A DNA stretch of 64,000 nt from Haberlea rhodopensis (GCA_907163345.1 CAJQUN010000059.1:2724189-2788188), one strand, 5' to 3'. Shown: positions 11,876-23,582, counted from the stretch's first letter. The notes: generated by a model from the letters alone, not told the origin. Made by a program: numbers and translations.

Positions 11876-14800
11876 TTGCAGAAAACTAGAATGCATCAAG
11901 TTCGGAGCTCAGAATGGTTTCTGGACAGCGGATGCTCTAGACATATGACAGGAAATGCGAGCTTATCGCCTGAACTTGTGGACTCCACTGGACCAAGAAT
12001 AACTTTTGGAGACAACGCGAAAGGTAGAACCGTGGGTAAGGGTAAGATAATCTACGGTAACATTATTATTAAAGATATTCTGTTGGTTGAAAATCTATGC
12101 TATAACTTGATTAGCATAAGTCAACTCTGTGACAATGGTCATTCTGTAGAGTTCAACCAGCACTCATGCACAATCAAATCTACTGATGGCAGTATATACT
12201 TGTAGGAAGAAGGCATGATAACACATATAAAATTGATTGGAATCTTAATCAGCCTACCTCATCTACCTGCTTTGCTGCCCTGAATTCTTCCAAAAATTGG
12301 CTTTGGCACAAACGATTGAGTCACTTAAATTTTAAAAATATTGCCAGTCTGCGTAAACTTGATCTAGTCATTGGATTGCCCCAAATTGAGTTCTCAAAAG
12401 ACAAGATCTGTGCAGCATGCCAACTTGGTAAGCAAATCAGATCCTCTTTTAAGACAAAGGGAGTAAATCTTCTTCTCGGTGCCTAGAGTTGCTGCATATG
12501 GATCTATTTGGTCCTATATCAGTAACAAGTCTAGGGGGAATGAAGTATACTCTAGTGTTAGTAGACGATTATACTCGGTTTACATGGGTGTTGTTTCTAT
12601 GTGGGAAAGATCAGGCTACTCCAAAGCTGATCAAACTACTGAAGAGACTCCAAAATGAGAAATCGTGTGGGATAGATAGAATTCGTAGTGATAAAGGTAC
12701 TGAGTTTACCAATCAGTCACTCGAATCATATCTAGATGACCTAGGCATTAAACACGAATACTCTGCTGCAAGAACTCCTCAACAAAACGGAGTTGTTGAG
12801 CGTAGGAACCGCACTTTGAAAGAAGCTGCGCGAACTATGCTTGCGGAATCAGAAATATCGCAGAGATTTTGGGCAGAAGCCGTCAACACAGCATGTTATA
12901 CGCAGAACAGATCAATGATTAATAAGCGAGCTAATAAAACCCCTTATGAGATCTGGAATGGCAGTAAGCCAAATATTTCTTATTTCCATGTGTTTGGTTG
13001 CAAATGTTTTATTCACAACAATGGAAAGACTCATCTCACCACTTTTGATGCCAAATCTGATGCTGGAATATTTCTTGGTTATTCTACAGTTAGTAAAGCC
13101 TTCAGAGTATTTAATAATAGAACTCTTACTGTAGAAGAATCAGTGCATGTAAAATTTGATGAACCTAGTGACTGTACGGTATCTGATATGCGAATCAACA
13201 ACTTGAACAATCGACTGGAAAGCACTTACATTGATGAAAATGTTGATGATGAGATAAATTACAGAAGCAGGACTGACTGCTCCTTAGAACCAGAAGTTCC
13301 TGAAGCTCAAACAGAGGAGTCTGCTGGTCAACATACATCTCACCCAGCTGCAAATAACACTGTTGCGCATACTCATGCTGCAGTAGAGGAAACAAATGAA
13401 AAGGATGCGACAACCAGAACTTCTGAAATACCCACTCATATCCAGTCAAATGAAGAGCTCAACCCTCTTGGACCTCCGCTCCGGTGGATGAAGGATCATC
13501 CTCCCGAGCAGGTCATAGGTAACCCTGTTGCTCCTTTACGCACCAGAGGACAACTAATTAATGAATTCCTTCATGCTGCATTCATATCTCACTTAGAACC
13601 TAAGAAGATTGATGATGCTATGTTAGACCCAAGCTGGGTAGACGCTATGCAAGAAGAACTAAATCAGTTTGAGCGAAACAAAGTATGATATTTAGTACCA
13701 CGACCACATCATCACACTATAATAGGCACCAAATGGGTATTTAGGAATAAATTAGATGAAAATGGAAAGCAAGATTAGTCGCACAGGGCTACAGACAGGA
13801 AGAAGGCATTGATTTTGATGAAACCTTTGCCCCTGTAGCTCGACTAGAAGCAATTCACATATTTCTTGCATTTGCTGCTTTTAAAGACTTCAAAGTCTAT
13901 CAGATGGATGTTAAGAGTGCGTTTCTTAACGGCAAACTCCAGGAAGAAGTTTACGTTGAACAACCTCCTGGATTTGAAAGCCATCAGCAGCCTTCTTATG
14001 TATTTCGTCTTAATAAAGCCTTGTATGGTCTAAAGCAAGCTCCTCGTGCATGGTATGAAACTCTATCAAAATATTTGACTGAGCATAACTTTACCATTGG
14101 CACGGTGGACAAGTTCAAATTCACAAAGGGTGATCATACTCTGCTTGTTCAAATATATGTTGATGATATTATTTTCGGCAGTACTAACTCAAAATTGTGC
14201 GAAAGATTTTCTAAAATTATGCAGGATCAATTTGAGATGAGCATGATGGGAGAATTATCATTTTTCTTAGGATTGCAAGTCAAGCAATCCAGTGAAGGAA
14301 TTCTGATAAATTAGTCCAAATATACTAAAGAGCTGCTGAAGAAATATGGAATGAGTACCAGCTCAGTTGCTGCTATACCAATGAGCTCATCTGCCAAACT
14401 CGACTTGGACAATTCAGGAATACCAGTCGAAGTTACAATGTATCGAGGCATTATTGGATCATTGCTGTACTTAACAGCCAGTCGACCAGACATTATGTTC
14501 GCAGTTTGTATGTGCGCCCGATTTCAAGCATATCCCAAGCAGTCGCATTTCACTGATGTCAAGAGAATTCTCAAATATCTGAAAGGAACTGAGAATGTCG
14601 TTCTATGGTATCCAAGAGACTCAACTTTTAATCTGATCGGATATTCAGATGCAGACTACGCTGGTTGCAAAATTGACAGAAAAAGTACCAGTGGATACTG
14701 TCAATTTCTTGGAGATAGACTAATTTTATGGGGATGCAAGAAGCAGACATCCATAGCAACATCTACTGCAGAAGCAGAATACCTCGCTGCTAGAAGCTGC

Positions 14801-15103
14801 TGTGCTCAACTGCTCTGGATTCAACAACAACTGAGATACTACGGAATCGAATCCAATGAAGCACCCATATTTTGTGATAATACGTTTGCCATAGCCATCA
14901 CATACAACCCAGTTCTTCATACTCGCACTAAACACATTGACATACATCATCATTTTATCAGAGATCATGTCATGAAGAAAGAAATTCTGCTGGAGTATAT
15001 CTCTACCGAACAACAGGCAGCAGACATTTTCACAAAATCCCTACCGGACGCTAAGTTTTCCTACTTTCGAAATATTCTTGGTTTAATTGAAATCAATTCT
15101 TGA
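11876..15103 (+). pseudogene. pol: pol of SIRE-like copia: protease, integrase, RT, RNase H (broken)
   Basis: Domains are in copia order. Protease carries the LDSGCSRHMTG active site near 11914-11952. A GAG-pre-integrase segment with HxxxH and CxxC is at about 12297-12450. The integrase core (12489-13300) has the catalytic triad D (HMDLFG), D (RSDKGTEF) and E (NGVVERRN). RT (about 13700-14310) has the YVDD motif at 14156-14167, and RNase H (about 14630-15050) has SDADYAG and TAEAEYLA. Breaks: stop at about 12203, frame change near 12480, stop at about 13686 with a frame change near 13760, and TAG at about 14312. All catalytic motifs survive, so decay is fairly recent. Confidence 0.92.
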
Positions 15104-15639
15104 TTGTTGTTATTTAAGGATGATAAATCCAGGGGGAATTACTTAGTTTATTCGCATAAATTAAGGGGGAATTTCAGTTACAATTTTATCTTGGTTATTT
15201 AAGCTCAGCTGGTAATCCAATGGTCTGCTGCAGTAGGTGTATACGTACCAGTAGGACTCTACATCCAGTAGATGTTTCTTACAGAGTCGGACCCTACATA
15301 CCAGCAGACTTTACCAAATATGCTTTGACAAAAATATCCTTCTATACCCATTAACCTACTGGAACGTCGGAATTCAAATTTACTTTTGTGTAAAATAAAT
15401 TATTTCACTCCCGCCTAAATCCTGTCCTTTTATTTATTGGTTAATTTTTTTTATCGTTAGATGATCGCCACGTATACATGTGTCCGCTCATCTACAGTAC
15501 GACGTTACATATACTTTTCTTTTAACCGCCATTAATTTCATTACTCTTTATCTTCTTCAAAAATTCACTGCGTTAAACTTTCTTCCCATAAAATTTTATT
15601 CAACAGGATTGTTGCTGCTTTTTCGCATACTCATCAGAA
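15104..15639 (+). other. Spacer between pol and extra ORF
   Basis: AT-rich, no ORF or repeat recognised. It holds two AGGGGGAAT purine stretches (about 15131-15172) and several CCAGTAG/CCAGCAG words. It may carry a signal for expressing the downstream ORF, but I cannot point to one. Confidence 0.4.
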
Positions 15640-16680
15640 ATGTCGAAGAATACTCAGCCAAGTTTCATCACTAATGCTGTTCATGTGGATTTACATTCCA
15701 TCTCCACATCCTCTGATGACGAAACAAAGGAAGTATTTCAAAAATTGGATACATCGGGACTCTTAGTGATTCTCAGCCAGGCCCCGACTTTCTACAAAGC
15801 AGCTTTACATGAATTCTTCACAACCGCTAAAGTTGAAAATGATTCCGTGGTGGCCTCTGTCTCTGGACAACTTATTACCATCACTCAACAGGAATTCAGC
15901 ACGCACCTTTGTCTTCCTGCCACTGGACTTACAGATTTCTCTACCGTTCCAGTGGATGTCAGGGAAGAAATGCGGCTCACTTTCTCCGAATCAAATGATC
16001 ATCTTCGACGCCCTCCATTTAAGAAGGTACCGATGAAGAGTCATTTCCGGCAACTGGCCAATGTTATTTCTAAGAGGCTACTGTGCGAAGCTGGCTCGTT
16101 TGACATTATCACTCCTGAGAAGTTTGACGTCATGAGCGCCATCTTCAAAGGACTGGAAATCAACTGGTCAGTAGTTCTGTTTCAGATCCTCACAGGACTC
16201 ATCACTTCAGGCAAGGGTCAATCTGGTTTTGCCCTCCCTCTCAGCAGCATCTTTGAAAGCAAAAACATTCAGGCAGGGGCTTCCTCCGACCTTCATCCAG
16301 GGAGACTAATCACTGCGAAGTATCTTCAGATACATAGGCAGCGGAGTGGCAGAGAGGTTGGTTTGACGAAGCGTCGATCGAATCAAGTTATCAGTGACGT
16401 ACATAAGCTTAAACAGGATGAGCGCACTGCGACTCTTATTCTAGGGAGCCATCAACAAAATAATGAGTCTCAATTCCAGCATGTCTACCGAGATATCAAT
16501 AGTCTCACAACTATTGTGACCCGGCTTCAGACGTTTGTTGAAAATTCCTTTGCGGACTCATTCTCTAGGATAGGGCAGGCTCGTCTTCAGATAAATCAAC
16601 ACAATGAATCTCTTCATGCTGCCACCTCACTGGCCCTTGGAGATAAGATAGAAGACGCCAAGAAAGTCTTGACCGATTAG
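15640..16680 (+). CDS. Extra ORF of SIRE-like copia (346 aa), plant-transposon-protein-like, function unknown
   Basis: Intact ATG-to-TAG ORF in the position where some SIRE elements carry an env-like gene. No signal peptide, membrane segment or glycoprotein-like feature is visible, so I do not call it env. Residues about 30-215 look globular and include LPATGL, MKSHFRQLANV, EAGSFDIITPEKF and INWSVVLFQIL. From memory these resemble the 'putative plant transposon protein' domain found in many plant repeat proteins, especially in Lamiales. Residues about 250-346 are Gln/Asn-rich and probably coiled-coil. The frame stays open after the TAG to 16959, while another frame from 16725 encodes a Ser/Pro/Arg-rich tail, so the true C-terminus may be split by a stop or frameshift. 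Confidence 0.7.
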   Translation: MSKNTQPSFITNAVHVDLHSISTSSDDETKEVFQKLDTSGLLVILSQAPTFYKAALHEFFTTAKVENDSVVASVSGQLITITQQEFSTHLCLPATGLTDFSTVPVDVREEMRLTFSESNDHLRRPPFKKVPMKSHFRQLANVISKRLLCEAGSFDIITPEKFDVMSAIFKGLEINWSVVLFQILTGLITSGKGQSGFALPLSSIFESKNIQAGASSDLHPGRLITAKYLQIHRQRSGREVGLTKRRSNQVISDVHKLKQDERTATLILGSHQQNNESQFQHVYRDINSLTTIVTRLQTFVENSFADSFSRIGQARLQINQHNESLHAATSLALGDKIEDAKKVLTD

Positions 16681-16959
16681 CTGGCAACCATGCAGACATC
16701 ATTTGCTTCCCAAATTCAAGATTTATGCAACAGCCTGCCTGCTGCCCTCAAATTATTAGAAGACTGCCTGAGTCCAGCAGACCTGCTCCTCAGTCCCAAC
16801 GAGACCCGAGTCCAGCTAATCGTTCATCCACTGCAGCTGGAGCATCCAATCAGTCCAGACCATCTACTCAGCAAAGATCTCGAAGTCCACACCAACCGTC
16901 TACCGAAAAGCGCGACTATTCCCGACATTGGTTGGGGAGGAAATAGTATCATTTTCTGA
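16681..16959 (+). pseudogene. Possible read-through or frameshifted tail of the extra ORF
   Basis: The frame of the 346-codon ORF continues after its TAG for 92 codons to 16959. A second frame (16725-16946) gives a strongly biased Ser/Pro/Arg/Gln tail of the kind common at the ends of such proteins. I cannot tell which was the ancestral tail. Confidence 0.45.
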
Positions 16960-17742
16960 TCCCTTATTAATTACTCTTATCTTTTTACTGTTTTCATTTG
17001 ACTTTTTTCGTGTTTATCGTAACGTCATTTTCACACTTAATTAAATTCTTCTATAAATAGAGGCTTAATTTTTGATTTTATAACACACATTTACTCATCA
17101 TGATTATTTTCAATTCCTTGAAAATTCCTTGGTTTCCTCTTCGCAATTGCTCATTTTCATGGGTTTATTTCTTATCTAAATCAACCCCTCATGGGTTGAT
17201 TACTTATCTAACCCAGCTCCGTTAAGCTTCAGCGTTTGGATCCTGCTCTGATGCTCATCATCAGTCAGTAACTACAATCAGGAGTTATCTGGGTGCTGAT
17301 GACAAAAAGGGGGGAAACAAAGATAGAATATTTTCATAGGTGAATCCATAAACCATGGAGGCCTGATGAATATACATTTGACTATCTCCCCGATCGAAGT
17401 TCTTCCTCTCTGAAACAAGGTGGATCGAAGCTCTTCCTCTCCGCAACTAGGTGGATCGAAGCTCTTCGGTCTACATTGTTTGTTTAAAATTTGTCATGTA
17501 TCAGCTATATTTTGTAGAAATAGATTTGTCTTAAGTTGAATCCAGTTATCAGAATTCATCTTAAATGAAGATGAATCTCTCTCAATTGTCCAGTTTGATT
17601 ACAAGTTTAATCTGCTTATCTTTATAACAAATGAAAATTTCCTTTCCATTATGTCTTCAAGTCTTTTCAGGATTCATTGCTTAAATTATTAGAGTATGAA
17701 ATCATTATTGCTTAGTTTTGTCATCACCAAAAAGGGGGAAAT
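16960..17742 (+). other. 3' untranslated region of SIRE-like copia, with short repeat and polypurine tract
   Basis: No ORF. About 17391-17471 holds three copies of a unit of about 34 bp built on GATCGAAGCTCTTCCTCTC. The region ends in the polypurine tract AAAAAGGGGGAAAT (17729-17742) directly before the 3' LTR. Confidence 0.75.
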
Positions 17743-18925
17743 TGTTGGGAAACGATTTTTAAGTTTTGGTGATTAAAAACACCTACTGGATGAACACCTA
17801 CCGGATGTTGAAGACTTACCGGGTGATAAAGATCAACTGGATGAACACCTACCGGATGTTGAAGACTTACCGGGTGATAGACATCAACCGGACAGACATC
17901 AACTGGATGGCTACCAACTGGATAGACATCAACCGGACAGACATCAACTGGATGGCTATCAACTGGATAGACATCAACCGGACAGACATCAACTGGATGG
18001 CTACCAACTGGATAGACATCAACCAGACAGATATCAACCGGACAAACATAAACTGGATAGACATCTACTGGTCACAAGAGTATGAACGACCAGTTGAACA
18101 TAGAAAACCAGCAGAAGTCTAAACATCCAGTAAGAGCACTAAGCAATGAGACAAAATAAGTACAACATTCTCTGACAAAGGTACAACAGAGCGGCGCACC
18201 CTGCTATATCTCCGCCACCATTGCCGACAGAATTAAAGAGCCGTTGCTTAACAAAATAGGAAAGAAGACAATATGAATTTGGAAAACTAATCTCTTCCTA
18301 ATACAGAAAAGCTACCGTTGGACAACCAAGCCTATAAATACATCCAAGCAAAGAATGAAGAGGTTAGCTGAGCGATTTTCAAAAAAGAGAAACACCTCAA
18401 AGCAAACAAGAAAATCAACTTACTGATATTCCAAAAGTTCAGCAAAGAGCAGACAAGCAGTGCAACTGAATCTGTGACAGATTATTTCCAACTGAAGCCC
18501 GCTGCTCAAGAACACTCAAAGCTAAAAGTGTATTTTGTAAAGAGTGTCATAGAATCTTTTGTAATCAAATTAAGAAGTTGTGATTGCTAGGAGTTTAGAC
18601 CAAGTTGTGTGAGTGCCTAAGAAGGTTGTATACTGTAAAGTGTAAACCAAGTCTTCTAGTGAATCCTTTCTGCAAAGGAAGAAGGGGAGACGTAGAAGCG
18701 TTGTGCTTCGAACTTCCAGAAACAATACTTGTGTTCTTTACTTACTTACTATTCAGTTTTACTCCTCACAAGTCCAGCATACGTCTTCCGCACTACAATC
18801 AGTAGTCTGCTGACTTGCCTTATATTGAGAAGCTACTGTAACACTTAACAGTTTGCAGTTAACAAGAGAAAAATCTAAATTGAATCATTCAACCCCCCCT
18901 TCTAAACACTACCTCGATCCTAACA
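17743..18925 (+). repeat. 3' LTR of SIRE-like copia (1183 bp)
   Basis: It begins TGTTGGGAAACG and ends CCTAACA. It carries four 45-bp tandem units (17878-18057) and a TATA box (18333-18340). The target duplication CATAA follows at 18926-18930. Confidence 0.95.
17878..18057 (+). repeat. 45-bp tandem repeat, four units, SIRE-like 3' LTR
   Basis: Same four-unit array as at 8781-8960. It is open on both strands, which creates a spurious 65-codon minus-strand ORF. Confidence 0.9.
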
Positions 18926-18983
18926 CATAAAGAAATCAAATAGAAACAAACAAAGTTTAGAAATACGGAAATAACGAGAGGCT

Positions 18984-19079
18984 TTGACTCCTTGCGTTGC
19001 TCCGTCGTCCCGTCTCTGACTCCTTGCGTTGCTCCGTCGTCCCGTCTCTGACTCCTTGCGTTGCTCCGTCGTCCCGTCT
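18984..19079. repeat. 32-bp unit triplicated in Athila left LTR
   Basis: Three head-to-tail copies of a unit starting CTGACTCCTTGCGTTGCTCC. The right LTR has one copy (near 48343-48372), so the expansion is specific to this LTR. Confidence 0.95.
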
Positions 19080-19109
19080 CTTCCGATGCGTCTCAATTTT
19101 CTTGGGTTT

Positions 19110-19268
19110 GGCGATCGATCACCGTCAGTTGCCGATCGATCGGCAAAACATTCTATTTTTATTTTTCAAAAGTTCCGATGCGGCGATCGATTGCTGATAT
19201 TTACCGATCGATCGCAAATGTGCACTGTTTTGTGGCGATCGATTGCCTGATATTACCGATCGATCGCT
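19110..19268. repeat. CGATCG palindrome array, Athila left LTR
   Basis: About six dyads, such as GCGATCGATC, CCGATCGATCGG and ACCGATCGATCGC. Some show C-to-T decay (GCGATCGATTGC). Matches the array at 48579-48737. Confidence 0.85.
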
Positions 19269-19490
19269 GCAACTTATTTTCAACATTTTGCACTTTCGTC
19301 CCTCATTTTCCGTGTATGCTCGGTTTGGTCATTTTTTCATCATTTTAAGCCTATTTCCTCCACTTTTATGCATTTGAACCTAGATTCCTGAAATATATAA
19401 ATATATACCAAAAAGCGTAATATTTCCAGGAATCACTACAAAAACGCCCCTAATCTTATATCAAATTAAGTGTAAAAATCACACTTATCA

Positions 19491-20997
19491 ACTCCCCCAA
19501 ACTTAAACTTGATCGTCTCGAGCAAGAAATAAAATCAAAAAATTGAGTATAACATTGAAGATTCAAATTAACCAATTCACAGTCAATCATGTAGCTCGGA
19601 TATCTCACTTGCAGACAAACAAAAGTTAATCAAAAATGTTTAACAAGTCGTGTTTTCTCTTAGATCATGCAACATGTCTCCAAATCAGAATGTGCGTGTG
19701 TGCTTTTGCACTTTCAAGCTCCAAGCAATTTTCATAGATCAAATCATGCTAGTCAATGAAAAGTAAAATTATCGTTGAGCATTACATACACCTATTTTCA
19801 AACAACTTCTCCACTAATGTAGTCACTCCCTAGACTTGGATCAATAGATCTTTTTAAGCTTGTAATGTTAGGCCTAGGTGTTGGCTTCAAAGAAAAGATA
19901 TGATAGCACAAAGAAGTGAGTATAAACATGTAATGTTCATATTTTTAGCACTAAATTGAGCTTCTCTTCTTTTTCGTTTAGCCTTGGCCACTTCGGGTCT
20001 TATTTAGACTTTTTTTTCAAGGCTTTATCTATATTTTTCTTTTCTCATTCATCATTTTTTTCAATAATAAGCACATCCAAATGTAGCAATTCAAGTGCAT
20101 CTAATGAGAATCATAATACTTCCTTAGAGTAAGGATAGTTTTTTTCAAATTAAAGCTCAAATAGGTGGGTATAATGAGTTGCCAAAGAAATTTGTTGAAT
20201 GGGGGGCTAATAGTATGTTAAACATACTCCATTCTTTTTCAAGGCTCAAAAAGGGACACTAGAGATTGATATATATCATGGTAAGCTTGAAAGGCTTAGA
20301 CGGTCCAAAGATCGCCTAAATCATTTCCAAGTCAAGTTCATAACTATAAAATTTCACCTCAAAGTGTCATCATCAAATAGGTTCTAAGGTACTCTAAGAT
20401 GCTCAAGACAAATCATTAAGTTCACAATAATTATCACCATTCAACATGCAATTCACAAGATCATGACTCAATGTGCTCAATATATTCCTCATCTTTGACA
20501 TGCTACTCAAAACAGGATATTCACAAACAAGTTTTACAGTCATCAAAACTCAAGTTGACATGCATAGTGAGATTAATATCATCATGGAATAGAGACCACT
20601 ACTATGATTCATTCTTAGCTTACTAATTGAACTCATTTTCAAGAAAAAAATTTGTTGGTTCTCAAGAAACGATCCAATTCCACAGAAGAAGCATGACACG
20701 GTAATGCACTACTCCCCCAAACTTAATTCATGCATTGTCCTCAATGTACTAGACATGGAAAATGAGACAAAGCATTTACCTTTGACAACGACCGTCAGTG
20801 ATCGGTGACCAATTCCTCGTCAACTCTGGGATATAGTGTTGGACAAATCACAGCACGTATGGAGTCTCGCCATAATCAAAACAAAAGCAAAAACAAACCA
20901 AAAACGAAGCAAAAGGATAAGAAAAAGTTCTTGATTTATAGTCCCAAGCTGGACTTTTTACCATGTAAGCTCAAGTGCCGCAAGGGCCGGTGTGGGA
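19491..20997 (-). other. Athila 3' non-coding region with two polypurine-tract copies
   Basis: No ORF. On the minus strand TAAGTTTGGGGGAGT lies directly before the 3' LTR (19491-19505), the place of the plus-strand primer. The identical 15-mer recurs at 20711-20725, close to the end of pol. The 1.2 kb between them is AT-rich. In some Athila elements this interval holds an env-like ORF, but I see none here. Confidence 0.75.
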
Positions 20998-21240
20998 CTA
21001 TTTTTTGTCCGCCATGTGATAACGTCGTAACCACTTTTCTTTCACAGTGAATAGTGCCCCGTGGTAATCTCTCAGTTTGAAGGTATCGAATGGTAGAACA
21101 TCGACAAGTTTGAACGGTCCAGCCCATGGTGCTTCAGACTTCCATGGAAATAGTCGCATCTTTTTCCTATTCATTTGAACTAAGTTACCTTCACGGAATT
21201 TGCCTCCTCTTTGATGGGCCTTCGGTGTGACCTCCACCGT
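20998..21240 (-). pseudogene. C-terminal remnant of Athila pol
   Basis: About 80 codons resembling the last part of Athila pol after integrase, with GNLVQMNRKKMRLFPWKSEAPWAGPFKL and FTVKEKWLRRY-like stretches. It lies only about 90 bp downstream of the protease end. RT, RNase H and integrase core are therefore deleted and pol exists only as its two ends. Confidence 0.75.
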
Positions 21241-21326
21241 CTTCTCGCTCTTAACCTACATCGCATCAACAGACAGTGTATCAATTATATTAATACTAAA
21301 ACATCGGTGCTCAGTGCGTATAGTGT

Positions 21327-22571
21327 TCAAAGCTTTGAACATGTCAAAAGTAACTTGATCCCCCCTACTCGGAGGATCAACTTCCCTTCTTGGACATCAA
21401 TCAATGCCCTTCCAGTAGCTAGGAACGATCTTCCTAGAATCAGAGGCATGTCTGCATCTTCAGTTATGTCCAACACAATAAAATCCACCAGAATGGTGAA
21501 TTTATCAACCTTGACCGGTACATCCTCCACTATCCCATGAGGGTACTTGATGGACTTGTCCGCCATCTGCAGTGAAACATTGATTGCTTTGAGCTCTCCT
21601 AAGCCCAGCTTCCTGTACACAGACAAAGACATTAAATTGACACTTGACCCCAAATCACATAAAGATTTATTAAAAGATTTAGAATTGATTTTGCAAGGTA
21701 TAGTGAAACTCTCTGGATCCTTTAACTTTGGAGTTGAATAATTTTGAATGACAGCAGAACACTCCTCAGTTAAGTTTATCATCTCATGCTCTCCCAATTT
21801 CCGCTTTTTGGACAGAATCTCCTTTAAAAACTTAGCATAATTCGGCATGTGCCGAATAACATCAATTAAATGCATCTCAATATGGAGATTCTTTATCAAT
21901 TCTAAAAACTTAGCAACCTTAGCATATATTTCTGCTCTCTTATATGCCGTGGGGAATGTGGGTGGGATATCTACCTTAGTAGGTGTGATGGGTGTAGGGG
22001 TCTTAGTAGACTTGCATTTGTCACGTGTTTGTTCATCTTCTTGTTTGATGTCTGCCTTGCCATTTAACTCAACTTGTACATCATTCTTCTCAACGACCTC
22101 CTTTCCACTCCTCAACATTATGTCATGAACGTGCTCCCTAGGATTTTCCTCAGTGTCACTAGGAAGTGCTCCTTGTGCTCGTCCGATTACGATCTTTGCT
22201 AGCTGTCCCACTTGGACTTCCAAGTTCTTTATCGACGCCTCGTGATTGTTCATCCTTGTTTCAGCTGACGATATGAACTTGGTTAAGATCTCCTCCATGT
22301 TGGCTTTGGTGCATACCACGGTGGTGGTTCGGGATAGTTCATCGGCCCAGTATTGTATGTATTTGGGAAGGGGTGGGTCTGTGGTGGTCGGTTCCCTACA
22401 AAATTAACAGCTTCATTAGTTGTAATGAAAGGGTTACCTACTTGGCATTCAATGCTCGGATGTCCTCCTTGGCAAAGCTCGCATGTAACAGTTTGAACTT
22501 GCATTGCATGCATGCTCAAACTATCAATCTTCTTGTTCAGCGCTTCCAACTGGGCAGCTAGGGCAGTGACT
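21327..22571 (-). pseudogene. Athila gag C-terminus and protease (broken)
   Basis: Minus strand. From 22571 it runs through a coiled-coil-like stretch and a zinc-knuckle relic CELCQGGHPSIEC (CX2CX3HX4C). A frameshift near 22300 leads into a 330-codon frame with the gag tail (IMLRSGKEV) and an aspartic-protease domain. The active-site motif is CDLGSS at about residues 221-226; Athila proteases usually have DLGAS there (family knowledge). ILGRSFLATGRALIDV ends the protease fold. The upstream part of gag is missing at the junction with copia C at 22571/22572, and the first gag codons reappear at 47249. Frameshift and deletions rule out function. Confidence 0.85.
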
Positions 22572-22594
22572 TCAATTGTTCAAGGTCTGGGCAG

Positions 22595-22870
22595 GATCGC
22601 CCCAGGCGACGGCAGCCAAGAGGGACTTCGCCCCGCACATCGACTGAAGCGACGCCGAGGACCGCGCGGATGGCGCGATCGCCTGAGGCGATGGCTTGAT
22701 CGCCTGAGGCGATGCCTGGGACGCTTGAGGCAATAAAGTGATCGCTTGAGGTGATGAATATTTCCGAGCAACTGAAGCTACGGCATTGATTTTTGGTATG
22801 GATCGCCTGAGGCGATCTGAGAAGTTTGGTGACCGTTGGGGCGCGGCGATTGTGATCGCCCGAGGCGATC
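22595..22870 (+). repeat. GATCGCC...GGCGATC dyad array, copia C 5' LTR
   Basis: About seven short inverted repeats of the form GATCGCCTGAGGCGATC with 3-nt centres, several slightly decayed. The matching array in the 3' LTR is at 46142-46450. Confidence 0.85.
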
Positions 22871-22932
22871 TTGCAGTGATTCAAGCCTTAAGTGTAGCAA
22901 CGGCTAGTAGGAGTCTTGGGGGCCTTCTACAC

Positions 22933-22940
22933 TATAAATA
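22933..22940 (+). promoter_or_regulatory. TATA box in copia C 5' LTR
   Basis: TATAAATA. The 3' LTR has GATAAATA at the same place (46513-46520). Confidence 0.55.
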
Positions 22941-23582
22941 TGGATGTTTTGGAGCATTTTGAAGACAAGAAACAAGTCTATAAACTACAAGAAATCTTTG
23001 CTCATTCAAATTTATTCTAGCATTGCAAACTTCATACATTTGTGTTGTATTGGAGTTTGTAATTTATTTCTTGTGTGAAGAGCTTTTGTTCTTCGTGTCG
23101 TTACGCCGTGAAGGTGGTATTTGATTTATTGTAAGGTCCTCCAAAATCGACGCAAGTTGGAAATTGTATAAGTCATCAACAAGTGAAGTTGGTGCAAGTG
23201 TGTGGCTATCCTTGGAGCCCTTAAGGCCAAGAAGACTCGTGAAGAGTGTGGAGCTCGTGAAGAGCTGGTTACTCGGAAAGAGTGTGTTGTGGCTAACTTG
23301 GAGCCCTTAAGGCCAAGATCAAGATTGTTCTAGTGGAACCTCGGTTAAACATTTTCAAACCGGGAAGAGGAGACGTAGGCGATTCATCACTGAACTTCTA
23401 TAACAAATTCTCGTGTTCTTTATTGCTTTATTTATATTACACATTTATTTATTTCTTCTTTTTGTTTATTTGTCGATATGTCTTGAAGTCTTCCGCAGCG
23501 CAAACTCGACATTTTGCAAATTCATTTTAAAACGCTAAAGTAGCCAAGGAACCTCATTCACCCCCCCTTCGGTTCCAACAAG

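Larger units (their letters stand above)
8646..18925 (+). mobile_element. SIRE-like Ty1/copia retrotransposon with extra 3' ORF (10.28 kb)
   Basis: It is complete from end to end: 5' LTR 8646-9841, tRNA-Met-type primer site, degraded gag and pol (9893-15103), an extra sense ORF (15640-16680), purine tract and 3' LTR 17743-18925. An exact 5-bp target duplication CATAA flanks it (8641-8645 and 18926-18930), and the empty site is visible at 48283-48287. Its 10-kb size, about 1.2-kb LTRs, copia domain order (protease, integrase, RT, RNase H) and an ORF after pol are typical of the SIRE/Maximus lineage (family knowledge). The lineage call is inference. Confidence 0.93.
18926..19490 (-). repeat. 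Athila-like left (3') LTR, fragment 2
   Basis: Continues fragment 1 (8333-8645) and matches 48283-48958. Minus-strand start TGATAAGTGT at 19490. It differs from the right LTR by a triplicated 32-bp unit (18984-19079) and by lacking about 178 bp present at about 48385-48562, where a short ATCTC repeat marks the deletion ends. Confidence 0.9.
22572..23580 (+). repeat. 5' LTR of copia C, 5'-truncated
   Basis: Matches 46119-47248 and ends GGTTCCAACA. The first 153 bp (equivalent to 45966-46118) are replaced by the Athila gag fragment. It has a GATCGCC/GGCGATC dyad array (22595-22870) and a TATA box (22933-22940). Confidence 0.9.

Noticed and set aside
15640..16680. Retroviral-type envelope gene in the SIRE-like element
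   Set aside because: No signal peptide, fusion-type segment or membrane anchor visible; the similarity I recall is to a plant transposon protein domain.
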